From assembly GCA_014529385.2 (NCBI GenBank), contig CM043944.1, positions 176,486,740 through 176,550,739 of the forward strand: 64,000 nucleotides of DNA. The letters are read 5' to 3'. Position 1 is the first letter of the stretch; each line of letters opens with the position of its first letter. The stretch comes from Adiantum capillus-veneris (lineage: Eukaryota > Streptophyta > Polypodiopsida > Polypodiales > Pteridaceae). Both the position numbers and the translations under genes were made by a program. Shown piece after piece: positions 23,655 to 34,740 of this stretch. The notes beneath the pieces were generated by a model, which was not told the DNA's origin, searched no databases, and saw nothing but the letters and a program-made list of their open reading frames with translations.

Positions 23655-24596
23655 TGTTCGGCGGTTATGCCGCTAGCGGTGGCTATGATAGCGAGAACTC
23701 AACCGACAAACAAGAATGTCAGACGAGGACGGAGCTTGACCCGCAGGTGCATGGAAACAAATAGGTGGGTGTCAAATCACCTACTCGACCTTCTAATGAC
23801 AATCACTACGAAGGAAATCAAACCTAAGTTCTCAAATTTGCAAATGACTGAAATCCATACTACAAACAAATGCTATCCAAAACATGATCTAAAGTCATCA
23901 AATCAGCCTCAAACTCAAAGGGGGGTCTCTACACTAGGTAAGGACAATACCATATGAATCTACAATATAATCTCAACTTGTAACCACTCCGTGCGGTAAA
24001 CACGTATGAAGACAGGCCGAAAAATTCAAGTGATCGAATTTCGACTCCAATGGTACTAATATGTAGCTCTACTCTCTGCGGTTCTATAGATATATGGCAC
24101 ACTCAATTCCAACACACAGGTAGGAAGAAAACTCACATAGAAGCTCGTGGAAGCTCACCTCGCGTAGAAGCCGAATGCGCGCACACTTGGTATCGGTGCG
24201 TAGCTCTCACCGTTGCTAACACAATGGCGTTGTCGCTTCTCCAATGGCGGCTCCGTAGCTCACGTAGCAAGATGATAGACTCTCTCCCTCTCTCTCAGAC
24301 ACAGTCAAGGTGCTTCAAAACTTATCTTGATTAATGATTCAAAATAACTTGTCCTTAGGTTTACAATAATTGGCTCTTATACCTTAGCCTTGGAGGTGTG
24401 AACACATCTGTAATCTAACTTCATAAGCAGGTGAAACTACTTGGGGAATACAAGCTGGAAACTCAATTGAGTCCCGCTAATTACAATGAATTGGCTCCAT
24501 CAAGAAATGAAATGTCGGAAAGACATTTATTACAATAAGTGTTTACAAAAATATGAGTGTGAGCAAAAATGTCTAGGTGTAGTCCTCTGCTCAACA
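23655..24596 (-). repeat. 5' LTR of element C
   Basis: Direct repeat of 3091-4038, 6 bases shorter. It starts TGTTCGGCGG and ends GCTCAACA on the + strand. Differences to the other copy are mostly transitions, roughly 6% over the first 490 bases. Confidence 0.92.
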
Positions 24597-24601
24597 CATA
24601 T
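24597..24601. repeat. Target-site duplication CATAT, right copy
   Basis: Matches 3086-3090 and marks the right boundary of element C inside the gag gene of element B. Confidence 0.92.
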
Positions 24602-25522
24602 GAAGGTGCATTGGAGGTGGCAAGGAACAAAGAGTGGAAGCTGAGAAGAATGAGTTAGCTAGGAGTAGAGTCTTTGCCCATGAGGTCTGAATTTCAGCCT
24701 ATGGATTCTTTACAAGGTCGCATGCCAGGGGTTCATCATGAGCCAGTGGTTTATGTTACTCCTCAGGTTATGCTAGCAGTGGTCACTACAGCAATGCAAG
24801 ATGATGGGCTAAGGCAAGACATGAGGCAAGTGGTAGATTTAATGAAGAATCTCAGCCTAAACATGAGGCACGTGGTAGATTTAATGAAGAATCTTAGCCT
24901 AAACATGCTAGGTCAAGTGGGAAATAATCGAGGTCGAGGGAGGTTTGCAAATTATCCAAGAGGTGAAGAAAGGCCCATGAATGGTGGTGGACAAAGCAAT
25001 GGTAGGTTTTGGAGGCAAACGCCCACGTGTTATAATTGCAGAGAGTTGGGCCACATCAACCCACAATGTGATAAGCCACCAAGGATGGGGGGAGACATGT
25101 ATCCATTGCCAAGACAAGTGCTAACTAGGTCAAATGATTATGGCATCAAAATTAAGGGAAAAGAAGGAACCAGTGGATTAACCTAGGAGGGAAAGGGAAA
25201 GAAAAAAGTGATAAGTGTAGTCACCTTGGAGAAGGCATCAAAGCTAGAGGATACATTAGTGATGCCTATTGGGAAGAGGACCATAGAGGACAAGGAAGGA
25301 AGAAGTACCCCAGGTCCTAGTAAGAATAAGGGTAAGAGCCATGAAGGCGAGGATGTCAAGGCCAAGAGAAAAAGAAGGGCTCGTTGCAAGTTTCATGTTT
25401 CAGATTTTTCACTAGGGGATGGGCAATTAAGCTATGACTTGAAGGAGGATCTGACAAGCAGGAAGGCAGATGTTACTTTTGGACAGCTTATAGAGATGGT
25501 GCCTAAGCTAAAGCAACAGTGA
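24602..25522 (+). pseudogene. Element B gag, C-terminal part with zinc knuckle
   Basis: Continues the gag frame of 2536-3090. Stops are at 24656, 25184 and 25520, all in one frame. A perfect CCHC knuckle, CYNCRELGHINPQC, lies at about 25027-25070, preceded by an Arg/Gly-rich stretch. After it comes a Lys/Arg-rich linker (KAKRKRRARCKF). A 42-bp tandem duplication (24821-24904) doubles the segment VVDLMKNLSLNM. The protease frame follows at 25529 in the same phase. Confidence 0.82.
24821..24904 (+). repeat. 42-bp tandem duplication in gag of element B
   Basis: Two units (24821-24862 and 24863-24904) starting ATGAGGCA differ at only two positions. The length is a multiple of three, so the gag frame is kept. 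Confidence 0.9.
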
Positions 25523-25528
25523 AAGAGG

Positions 25529-27480
25529 ATGGTTAACCCAATGGAGACAGAGCCAGAGAGAGGTTCAATAAAGGTGTTGGCAATGGATGAGCTACCAGAC
25601 ATTTGCCCAATAGTAGGTGTGTGGCACAAAAGAAAAAATATGGGACAAGGTTATGTGGATGGTGGATCCCAAATATGTGTCATAACACACTCATGCGTTG
25701 AGAAGATGGGTCTTACAGTGACTGGGGTGTCAGGCTTTGGGATTAGATTGGCAACCCATCAAAAAGTAAAATGTTTGGGTGTTGTAAAGGCCTTAGAAGT
25801 GGAGGCATATGATGCAAAGGTGGTGGTTGATTTTAATGTGATGCCAGCGGGGTTGGGAGCATATCCTATTATACTGGGCAGACCATGGTTACGTGGAGTG
25901 GGAGCTGTTCAAGATTGGAGACGTGGTACGATTAGCCTCTATGGAAAGACAGGTGCCAAGAAGCTATATAATATGGACACAAGAAAAGTATTGGAAGAGC
26001 CTTATGAAGATGAGGATGAGTCTAGTAATGAACACTATTCTACAGTGACTGACAAGGATAGTGATAGTACTACTAGCAGTGATGAGGATGTTGATGTTGC
26101 ATTTCTTTTGATGAACAAAGAAATTCAGGAGTCTGGTTTAGTCGCATTTGCAAATGAGATTGAAGATAGAAGTGAAGGGCCCTATGACGTGATTGAAGGA
26201 CTCATGCAAACCAAGGTTGAATTGTCAAAGAAGCAGGAATTGATGACACAAATGATCAGTGGAGACCTCTCAGCTATGGAGAAGGAGATATATTTGCACA
26301 TGCTAGCTAGTTTTCTTGATTTGTTCATTACTTCATATGAAGAGATTAGAGGGTTCAAGGGCAAAGAAATGCATATAGAGATGAAAGAGGGTGCTAAGCC
26401 AGTGCGACAAAGGCTAAGAAGGATGGGTCAAGAGAAAATGGAAGCCTTGTCGGTCGCGGTGGACAAGTTATTGAAGGTAGGGTTCATAGCCCCGGTGGAG
26501 ACCACAGAATGGGTGAGTCCAGTAGTAGTCAGTCCAAAGAAGGATGGGAAGTGGAGGATTTGTGTAGATTTTAAACCCTTAAATGCATCCACTAAGAAGA
26601 AACCATATCCTCTTCCATTCATTGATCAGATCTTGGATTCAGTGGCAGGTTATGAGAGGTACAGTGTGTGTGATGGTTTTTCAGGCTATTTTCAATTGAA
26701 GATTGCTCTTAAAGACCGAACAAAGACAACTTTCATTACGCCATGGGGTTGCTATTTCTACACAGTATTGCCATTTGGGTTGTCAAATGGACCATCTTTC
26801 TATCAAGAGAGATCAAATTGGATATTGGAACCATTCACTGGTAGTTGTGTTAAAGCTTTTATGGATGACTTCTGTGTCTACAGCAGTAGGGCTGAACACC
26901 ATGAGAAGCTGTAGATGGTATTGGATCGATATGATGAATGTGGAGGACAGCTAAATCCAAAGAAATGTCATCTAGCACAGCCAAGGGTGAAGTTATTGGG
27001 CCACATGGTGTCAGAAAATGGCATTGAGGCTGATCCAGACAAGGTTAAGTCTATTATTCTTTTTCCATCACCTACGAGTACAAAGCAATTGGCAACCTTT
27101 ATACACAAAGTGAAGTACATGGCATGGTTTATTCTAATGTCTTCACAACTCCTTTATCCATTACAACAAGTGGCAAAGAATGATCCATTGCAATGGGATG
27201 ACAAGTGTGAAGAAGTGTTTCAAGAGGTGTTAGGGGGGCTATCAGCCATGCAGGCTCTTGATTGGGAAAAGGTTTTTTATGTAAATCCATCAGTAGGGGA
27301 TGATGCCATTGGAGCCATTCTATTGAAAAAGGGGAAGGGAAGCCATTATATGAGGCCAGTGTATTGTGCAAGCCGAGTGAATTTGGTAGCAGAGAGAAAA
27401 TTCTCGGAAGTAGAGCTAGTGATGGCTAGTGTAATATTTGCTTGTCGACAATTTTTTCATTACTTGTTACCATGACCTTT
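25529..27480 (+). pseudogene. Element B protease, reverse transcriptase and RNase H
   Basis: Protease: GYVDGGSQICVI (D-G-G where D-S/T-G is usual, about 25660) and PIILGRPWLRG (about 25880). RT: KPVRQRLRRM, VVSPKKDGKWRICVDFKPLN, YSVCDGFSGYFQL, LPFGLSNGPSF, catalytic FMDD (about 26863), then LLGHMVSENGI. RNase H: VGDDAIGAIL, YCASR and the catalytic Glu in FSEVELVMA. The frame is the same throughout with TAG at 26912 and TGA at 27473; no frameshift is needed. FMDD instead of YMDD is common in plant gypsy elements. Only two stops in 650 codons suggest a copy not long dead. Confidence 0.9.
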
Positions 27481-27487
27481 TGTTTTC

Positions 27488-28080
27488 TTGACGAGTTACG
27501 CATTTTTGCCACAGTTAATCAATGGCACTAACATGTCAAATGTGGTGAAGAAATGGGTAATTGAGCTGCAAGAGTTTGAGTTCTTGTTTTTAGTGGAAGA
27601 CAGTACAAGAGCTACCCTAGCTGATTTGTTGACTTACAAGGAGAATCCCCTCCTTGTTAAGGAAGAGGTAGTGAGAAGGGTAGTTGAAGAAGTTCCACAT
27701 ATCAGCAATGCACATGTGTTGTTCTTTGATGGCTCATACAGAAAGAGCCATGATGTAGCTTCAGGGGTATAGCACTTTATGATCCAGAGGAGAAGCTAGT
27801 ATGCAAGAGAGGGTTCAAATTGGATGCGCATAGTAACAATGATGCTGAATATGCTACATTGGAAGCCGGATTACACATTTGTTTGAAGCATGGGATTAGA
27901 AGGTTGAGCATAAAAGGTGATGCCTTGTTAGTGGTGAAGCAAGTGCTGGGTGTGTGGAAGAGTAAGAACACCTCATTGAAGGAAATGTGTTTCAAAATTA
28001 AAGGCCTGTTAAAAAAGTTCGAAGCATGGAGCATCAGACACATTGAATGTTCTCTAAATGGAGAGGCACATGAAACAACT
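27488..28080 (+). pseudogene. Element B second RNase H (aRH type)
   Basis: After the first RNase H and a connection ending ADLLTYKENP comes VLFFDGSYRKSHDVASGV, broken by a one-base frame change near 27765, and then SNNDAEYATLEAGLHICLKHG, LSIKGDALLVVKQVLGVW and HIECSLNGEAHE. These are the D-G-S, N-xx-E-Y and G-D-S/A-xxV motifs of the plant/archaeal-type RNase H (RVT_3). An additional aRH between RNase H and integrase is the hallmark of the Tat clade of plant Ty3/gypsy elements. Confidence 0.88.
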
Positions 28081-29406
28081 CAAAGCATGACTGGGGAGCT
28101 ATTTGTGTTGAGGACCAATTTACCTCTTTTTCATGGCCAGGAAAGTTTGGCTCAAGAAGAGGAGTTTTTGCTAACAGGAATTATTCCAAAGGACATTCAA
28201 AAGTCTAAGAAGTATGGTTTTGTGCGTAGAGCATACGGGTACAAATTGATTGGTGATGTCTTATACATGAAAGGGGCTGATCTCGTGTTGAGACGTGTAC
28301 CTTGGCAGGAGGAGCTTTATAGAGTGTTGGAAGAGAATCATGAAGGCGCATGTGGCGGCCATTTTGCTCTAAAGATCACCTTGCATAAGATCTTGCAAGA
28401 GGGGTATGTATGGCCTAGTTTGCAAAAGGATGTTCACCATTGGTGTAGGTCTTGCAATAGGTGTCAAGCATTTGGGAAGAGAGTGTTGAAGCCAGAGCTA
28501 CGAAAAACCATCATGGCGTTTGATGTGTTTGAAAAGTGGGGGATTGATGCAATAGGCCCGTTACCTATCACAAGTAGGGGCAAAAGCTATATTTTGACTA
28601 CAGTGGACTATCTCTCTAGATGGGCAGAGGCTATAGCAGTAAAACACATCACTGCAAAGGATGTGGCAAAATTTGTGTACGATGAAATATGTTGCAAGTT
28701 TGGGGTGCCACTGGAGCTACTTTCGGATAAGGGGCCAGGATTTAGAGCTAAACTACTAGACTTTTTATGCACAAAGATGAAGATTAGACACCAGCATACC
28801 ACTCCTTATTACCCGCAGTGTAATGGCTTAAATGAAAGATTCAATGGAGAGTTGGTACAAATTTTTTCAAAAGTGACAGAGCACCAAGGAAAGAATTGGG
28901 ATTTGGAATTGCCTAGTGCATTATGGGCTTACCATACTTCAGTGAAGACAGGTACATGGTTTACTCCGTTTCATTTGGTATATGGAAAGGAAGAACTATT
29001 GCCTGTGGAAGTAGAGTTGCCTATAGTCAAGATGCTAGAGAAGTTGCTTGGGCTGCCTAGTGATGCATTGAAAGAGAGGCTATTACAGTTACAAGAGGTT
29101 CAGCTGGGTAGGATGAGTACATTGGAACATTATGGGCAAATGCAGGATAAGGCTTTGGCAAAGATAAATAAAAAGGTCAAAAGTAAGGGTATCAAGAAGC
29201 ATGACTTGGTTTTGTGCTACAACACTAAGCTGGACAACACCTTCCAAAAGAAGTTTCAAATTAAGTGGGAAGGCCCTTTCACGGTAGTGGAGTGTTTCTT
29301 AAATGGTACATATCAGCTGGCTAACCTGGCTGGAATTCTACATAAGTCAAGGGTAAATGGATTGCATCTTAAATTGTATCATGCCAGGTTAATGATGGTG
29401 GAGTAA
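28081..29406 (+). pseudogene. Element B integrase
   Basis: Open to the stop at 29404. HHCC zinc finger: NHEGACGGH with CRSCNRC (about 28336-28460). Catalytic core: D in KWGIDAIGPLP (about 28540), D in LLSDKGPGF (about 28725) and E in QCNGLNERFNGEL (about 28830). The C-terminal region has HDLVLCYNTKLD and QIKWEGPFTV, the GPY/F-type motif, and no chromodomain. This part is intact and starts in the frame opened after the shift near 27765. It inserts the cDNA into the genome. Confidence 0.92.
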
Positions 29407-29516
29407 GTTGAGCTGTCTGTGGAGCAAGTAATGTTGGTGAGGGATGAAGAGACTTGTGACGTGGCGAGTCTCATATCTCTTTTTGCTGCTGCTGATCATG
29501 AATGATCTAGCAGGCT

Positions 29517-29529
29517 AGGGGATGGGCAA
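29517..29529 (+). other. Polypurine tract candidate of element B
   Basis: AGGGGATGGGCAA lies four bases before the 3' LTR. A very similar run (AGGGGGTGGGCAA) touches the 3' LTR of element D (56491-56503). Confidence 0.65.
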
Positions 29530-29533
29530 ATTA

Positions 29534-30676
29534 TGTCAGGAATTTTTGGGAAGGGTTGATTACACATTTGTATATACACATGCATGGTGCATCAAATAAA
29601 GAATTGCCCATTCTTCAGAGCCAGGTGGTTACGTGGGGCCCACACGTGTACAGGTAGGACAACATGTACATAGTGCATCGATTTTCACTATCACCGATAC
29701 CAGTGTGTTTTTTCTATAATAATGAGGAGTTGGTAGCACGTAAAACTTCTTGAGGAAGCTATCCGCAGTTCGACGACATGAGGTAAGCAAGTGCGTCAGA
29801 TGGCATCTATTGGCATCAGGATGTCGAATGGGGTCAATACTTGCACGTGGATAAGTACGGACACAACATGGGTGTATTCTTATGATAATTATGCAAAAAG
29901 ATCATATGAGGACCATCTTTTGGGTCCACTTCACGTGGTGGTGGGATGCATTGTTGGAAAAAGTTGAGTGCCAGGTGTGCGGATGGATGCAGCAAAGTGA
30001 CAACTATGCACTGCGAGACCAGTTTTTGGCCTGTTCGGGGTCCGTTTGAGGTCAACTAAAAGGCCAAAGGTGCCCAAGTAATAAGATAAGTGTGGAAACT
30101 GAAAACCTGAGAGAAAACCAGAAAAAACATGGAGAGAAGAGGAGGAACAGTCGCAACTGAGTTTTTGCTATTTTTCGAGCCTGTTTTGGCCATAAACTGC
30201 TCATCCGAGGTCGGATTTGAGCACTTTGACATTGTAGACTGGGGTTTTAGGCTGTTCTAGATGTGACGGCACTGTCCATTTTGCCAAATTACTCACTTTT
30301 TTTTGTTGTTTTGGTTGTGTAAGTTTCTCATATGAGCGAACCCTCTGCTCCAATTTGTGATTGTATCTGGCATATTTTACCCATATTGTGTGAGCTATTT
30401 TCCCCATTGGTGTTGGTCCAAGCTCAGTTGTATCTAGACATAAAAAATTCTCCTCTTTTGAGCTGAGTTTTTTTTTTTTTTTTTGTGTGTGTGTGTGTCT
30501 CTGTGTGGAGTGGGTAAACGGATAGTCTCTCTCCTCTCACTCCATCTGTGTGTTTCCTGTCTCAGCCAGGCGGGTTGTGTAAGCCGAGTGATGCCCCATA
30601 GTGTGTGTGTGTATCATCTCAAGAGTGTGTGTCGGTTCATTATAGAGGTGTTGTGTGTGTTTCCATCCCGCTCACA
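29534..30676 (+). repeat. 3' LTR of element B
   Basis: Direct repeat of 439-1581. It starts TGTCAGGAA and ends GCTCACA, followed directly by ACGGT of the target. Confidence 0.9.
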
Positions 30677-32330
30677 ACGGTCTTCACTGATCATCAAAGT
30701 TTACGCTACTTCTTGTCACAAAAGAAGATTTCAAAAAAGTAGATGCGATGGGCTAACATCTTGTCATAGTTTCAATTCCAGATTATCCATGTTCAAGGAC
30801 ATAAAAACTTGGTGGCAGATGCATTGTCTTGAAAGCCCCTAGTCTTAGCTATTTCCACAATTCATCATTGAAGCTTCGAGGACATGGTTGATCAGTACAC
30901 CACAGATCCATATTCTTTTGGTATATTCACTCGAATATAGAATGGGAAGGTAGTAGCATGATATTCCATACGAGACTACTTGATGAAGAAAATGATGTTG
31001 TGAGTCACACAATTGTTGAGGGAAACAATTTTGACTGAGTGCCATTGTCCACCTTTTTCGGGTCACCACGACATTGACATCACGTTGAAAAGTGTGGAGA
31101 GTTACTTCTTTTGGTTGAGACTCAAGAAAGATGTGGACAACTTTGTTTGCAGTTGTTTAGTTGCAAGAAGGTCAATTTAGACAGGCATAAGGCACAGGGA
31201 TTACTACGACCTTTACCCACTCCCACCCGCCCCTGGGAAAGTATTGCAATGGATTTCATTTTTGATCTCCCAAAAGACACAGAGTGGGCATGATGGCATT
31301 TGGGTTGTCATTGACAGATTTAGCAAGCAAGCACTTCATTTCAGTGAAGAAAATAGTCAAGACAAATCATTTAGCAAGACTACTCATTGCACCGATTTTC
31401 AGACTACATGGCATGCCTAAGACAAAAGTCTCCCACAGAGATCCCCAATTCACGAGTTTGGTTTGGAGGACTATTTGGGAGAACATTGAAACACGGTTGC
31501 AGTTCTCATCATCACTCCACCCGTAGAAAAATGGCTAATCTAAGATTGCAAATTTAGTTGTTTTGGATTTATAAGGGTCTTACATTTATGATCATAAGAT
31601 TCAATGGGAAATGTTTTTGCCCTTGGTGGAATTTGCCTACAATAACATGATCCACTCTTTGACGGGGAAGGCGCCATTTGAGATCATTGAAGGTGCTCTG
31701 AAGGTTCCACCCTTCCTTACCACTAAGGATAAGATTTTTGAAGCCGAACAATACACGAGGCACTTGGACATCGCTTTTGCCAAGGTCCAAGAGGCTTTAG
31801 TAAATCTCAAGAACGACATAAGAAGGCAACAGATCGACATCGGTGAGATTTAAAATTAAAAGAAGACGATTGGGTACTCTTACGTTTTGAGAAGGCACGA
31901 CTAAGAAAACAAAAAGGAAAGGAGCCACTTTTCCCAAAGGTCAGCATGAGGTATTATGGCCCTTTCCAGATTAAAAAAAAAGATAAATGATGTCTCCTTT
32001 AGACTCAAGATGCCACATACTTGGAAAATTCATAATGCATTTCATGTGAGTCTGTTGAAGCCTTTTAAAGGAGATGTGCCAGTTGATGGGGAGCCTCATG
32101 AGCAACCCGAAGTGGAGAAAAGCAAGGTGATACTCATTCCAGAATAGATTTTTGCACACAAAGATAGCAAGATAAAAGGTAAAGTGATTAGGTGGTTCTT
32201 TGTTAAATTCAAGAACTATCCTGCATTGATTGCAAAGTGGATGGAGGACAAGGACCTAGCAGATACTCCTTAGATTTTGGAACTTTACCTTGAAGCATTT
32301 GGTTTAGCATAGCCTACTCCGATAGAACCC
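30677..32330 (+). pseudogene. Element A RNase H end, integrase and chromodomain, right part
   Basis: Resumes RNase H with TVFTDHQSLRYFL and VADALS, then integrase pieces in several frames: a zinc-finger relic (about 31060-31180), [15 protein letters not shown] (about 31235) and DGIWVVIDRFSKQ (about 31300), typical of chromovirus integrases, then PFEIIEGA and HVSLLKPF. A chromodomain-like end follows at about 32130-32275 (IFAHKDSKIKGK, KFKNYPALIAKWM). More than a dozen stops and frame changes make this the most decayed gene of the nest. It belongs with 1-434; element B sits between. Confidence 0.78.
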
Positions 32331-32754
32331 CAAATTTAGCAAGGGTGAATCTAGTGCAACGGGTTTGCACAAGAGGGGAGTTACTTCGCTCCTTTGTCAA
32401 CATAATACCCCAATTTTTAATAAGGTTAGTAATGTCCCCTTTGGGTTTTAGGGATACTAATGGGCTGGTGCGTCGGTACTAACAGTCAGTGTCTACTAAG
32501 ACAATTTATGGCCTCTGTATGTTTTGCAGGCGTAATCGAGGGCGGTTACAATTCTTTCAAGAGGGGGTATGTCACAAATTGGTGACGTGGCAGAGCCACC
32601 TGGACACACACACACGCCTGCTGACATGGCTGTCGGATAATGTGCTGGCATGCTGCTATGGTAGAAGTATGGATTTTTGCATCAGGCACTGACAACTGCT
32701 GACGTGGCAGGATGTACGACAATACCGCTTATTATATAGTCACAAAGATGGAAT
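32331..32754 (+). other. Possible 3' end of element A
   Basis: Non-coding. A purine run AAGAGGGGGTA at 32559-32569 is followed by TGTCAC at 32570, a plausible polypurine tract plus LTR start. No second LTR copy is in the window, so the LTR end cannot be fixed. Confidence 0.35.
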
Positions 32755-33530
32755 CTCTAAGGATGTTGTATTCATCGCAGAGTTTAGGCACTATATGTGT
32801 GGTGTTTCATGGGGACCATCAGGCATTCTTGCATTTTGTTAAGAAGCCATAATTAATTGAGAGATTCACTTGATAGATGATACTTTCACAAGATTTTTAT
32901 TTCAGTATTGTGCATTCACCTGGCAAGCAGCATGCAATTGCGGACTAGGAAGCCATCTACTAGAAGGTCATACCAGCTTTTGGATGCTAAGATCAATGAG
33001 GTGGAGTTGAGGGTGTTTGAAGGGTGGTATGATTAGATGCTTACTTTCTGATTGGATGGGGCTTGTATAGAAGAGGGGCCGACCACGTAATCGAGAGATG
33101 TCTTCCAAAAGAGGAACATTTTGTAGTAATAAGGGAGGCCTATCAAGAGGAGTCTGGGGGGAATTGCAATATCATATGGAAAAAGATTATGCAAGCTGGG
33201 TTGTGGTAGTGAATGGTGTTGAAAAATGTTTTAGATTTTCCAAGGAGCGTTTACAATACAAAAAACAAGGCTAGCTAGGTCATCCGATTGAGCGTTAGAT
33301 CATCCGGTACTACCTCTTGAGTCATTTGAAAAATCAAGATTTGACTTTGTCAATCTGATCAAGACAAAAGGAAAGGGGATAGGTGCAAGATACATTTTGG
33401 TGGCCATATACTATGGCACCAAATGGATAGAAGCAGTGGCTTTACAAGATAATACTATTTCTAGTTGTAGCTAGATTTTTGTAAGCTAATATTATGGCGT
33501 CCATTGGATGTCTGATTGAGCTAGTGTTGG
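32755..33530 (+). pseudogene. Ty3/gypsy relic (RNase H and integrase fragments)
   Basis: Fragments in shifting frames recall RNase H (SIVHSPGKQHAIA, about 32910) and the integrase core (YILVAIYYGTKWIEAVALQ, about 33390-33450). It differs from element A and is too decayed to place. The MITE F1 borders it on the right. Confidence 0.6.
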
Positions 33531-33535
33531 CAGAT

Positions 33536-33909
33536 CATTAGGAAGAGAATGGGGTCTAGGAGGGCCTCTTTATTTGGCAGTTTAAGAAAGTCAAACCTTT
33601 AGTATTAATAAAGTAATCAAAGGACAACTTTAGAATTCAAACATGCCAAACGACTAGTTTATTTGAATTCAAACAAAATAGAATTTAAAATCTAGAGATC
33701 ATATGTGTGAGTTATGGAAGACCAAAAGTCATAAAATTGTCCACCTTCTTTTTGGGGGGAAAAGTGCATCCTTTGACCACTCTTACACATTTCTTACACA
33801 CCCACCATTCTTGCACACATGGCATACACCTATTTGTCAAAATGTCAATCACTTCCATAAGCTCATGGAAAATAAAGAGGCCCTCATAGACCCCATCCTC
33901 TTCGGAATG
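33536..33909. mobile_element. MITE F1 with CATTA termini
   Basis: A 374-bp segment between 39-bp inverted repeats (33536-33574 and 33871-33909, 4 mismatches). The ends read CATTAGGAAGAG on the left, and on the right CATTCCGAAGAG when complemented; the inner ends are GGGCCTCTTTATT. The same 39-bp termini bound element F2. No gene inside. I found no clear target duplication. Confidence 0.72.
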
Positions 33910-34532
33910 CAATGGTCACATTTTCTGAATTTGGTGATTGAGGGATTCATATCCATTCGTATGATACAACATAACAACACAACTTAACATCCTCAAGCAA
34001 TTGGGTAGGATGAGGGAACTTTAGGGTCAAAATCCAATCCAACCACTATTGAATCATACATGCGCACTAAAGGATGCATATCCCTGAATTCTCTTGAGTT
34101 CTGAAAAATGTTAATGATTGTCTTTAAAAATTTACGGTACACGAGTAATGTGGCATGTCAAAAAACTCTTCGAGTATTTCCTCACATCTCTCTATAGTCC
34201 ACTCCTTGTCATCTTCTTTTGGTGCTACCTCTAAGAATTGGAGATAATAGGGATGCGTCTTGACCACATGAGGGTTAGTCTTTCTTCATGGTGTAGGACA
34301 ATAAGTTGGATCCACCTGCAATTCCCTAGGGGCATTGAAGTATATTTTCCTCCATGCTGGATCTTGTGGAACCATATCTTTTGCCATTGTTGTTGGTTCT
34401 TTATATACTCAACTCGTGTCAAATGGCTGAAATGTTTAGGCATTCTTTAGCGCAAGAAATCCTCTTCATTGATTCCTTGATATTAATTAGCCCACTGCTG
34501 GTGATACTAGGCCTTAATTAACCAAATAGGTT
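33910..34532. other. Unassigned spacer
   Basis: I see no gene, repeat or element end in this stretch. Confidence 0.5.
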
Positions 34533-34740
34533 TGTTGAGATATGGAGCTATTGAGGGTTGCACCCGCATGATGCATCGGTTTGTATCTTCTTGCAATTAT
34601 TACTAGGGACACTAGTCACCAACTCAAAAAATAGTGAGTGAATAGGAAAGAACTACCTAAACATTTACAGTGTAATGCTTCTATTGTCAACTTCTTATAG
34701 TGGGAGGCTCCCTAGCCTCCCACATGGTATCAGAGCCCTA
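34533..34740 (+). repeat. LTR end with hairpin and initiator-Met primer site
   Basis: TGGTATCAGAGC at 34725-34736 is the standard plant primer site for initiator tRNA-Met. It is preceded by a perfect hairpin with 9-bp arms, TGGGAGGCT (34701-34709) and AGCCTCCCA (34714-34722), and CACA at the presumed LTR end (34724). TGTTGAGA at 34533 could be the LTR start, giving a 192-bp LTR as in small TRIM/LARD elements. No partner LTR was found. Confidence 0.5.

Larger units (their letters stand above)
3091..24596 (-). mobile_element. Element C: 21.5-kb giant Ty3/gypsy LTR retrotransposon
   Basis: Bounded by direct LTRs (3091-4038 and 23655-24596) with TGTT..AACA ends, a perfect 5-bp target repeat CATAT, a tRNA-Asp primer site (23635-23652) and a polypurine tract (4039-4051). 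All genes run on the minus strand in the order gag, protease, RT, RNase H, integrase, second protease-like domain, then a separate ORF before the 3' LTR. Size, a large 3' ORF and a tRNA-Asp primer recall Ogre/Athila-type giants, but no second RNase H is visible here. LTRs differ by about 6% over the first half. Every ORF has stops or frameshifts. Confidence 0.93.
439..30676 (+). mobile_element. Element B: Tat-like Ty3/gypsy LTR retrotransposon, split by element C
   Basis: Two direct repeats of 1143 bp (439-1581 and 29534-30676) bracket gag, protease, RT, RNase H, a second plant/archaeal-type RNase H and integrase, all on the + strand. The LTRs begin TGTCA and end TCACA. The flanks share ACGG (435-438 and 30677-30680), followed by T on both sides. 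A 5-bp repeat ACGGT with one T lost at the left junction explains this best. Without B the RNase H frame of element A joins up. The dual RNase H is known from the Tat/Ogre/Retand lineage. Element C (3091-24596) lies inside gag. LTR difference is about 7% by eye over the first 250 bases. Confidence 0.92.
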
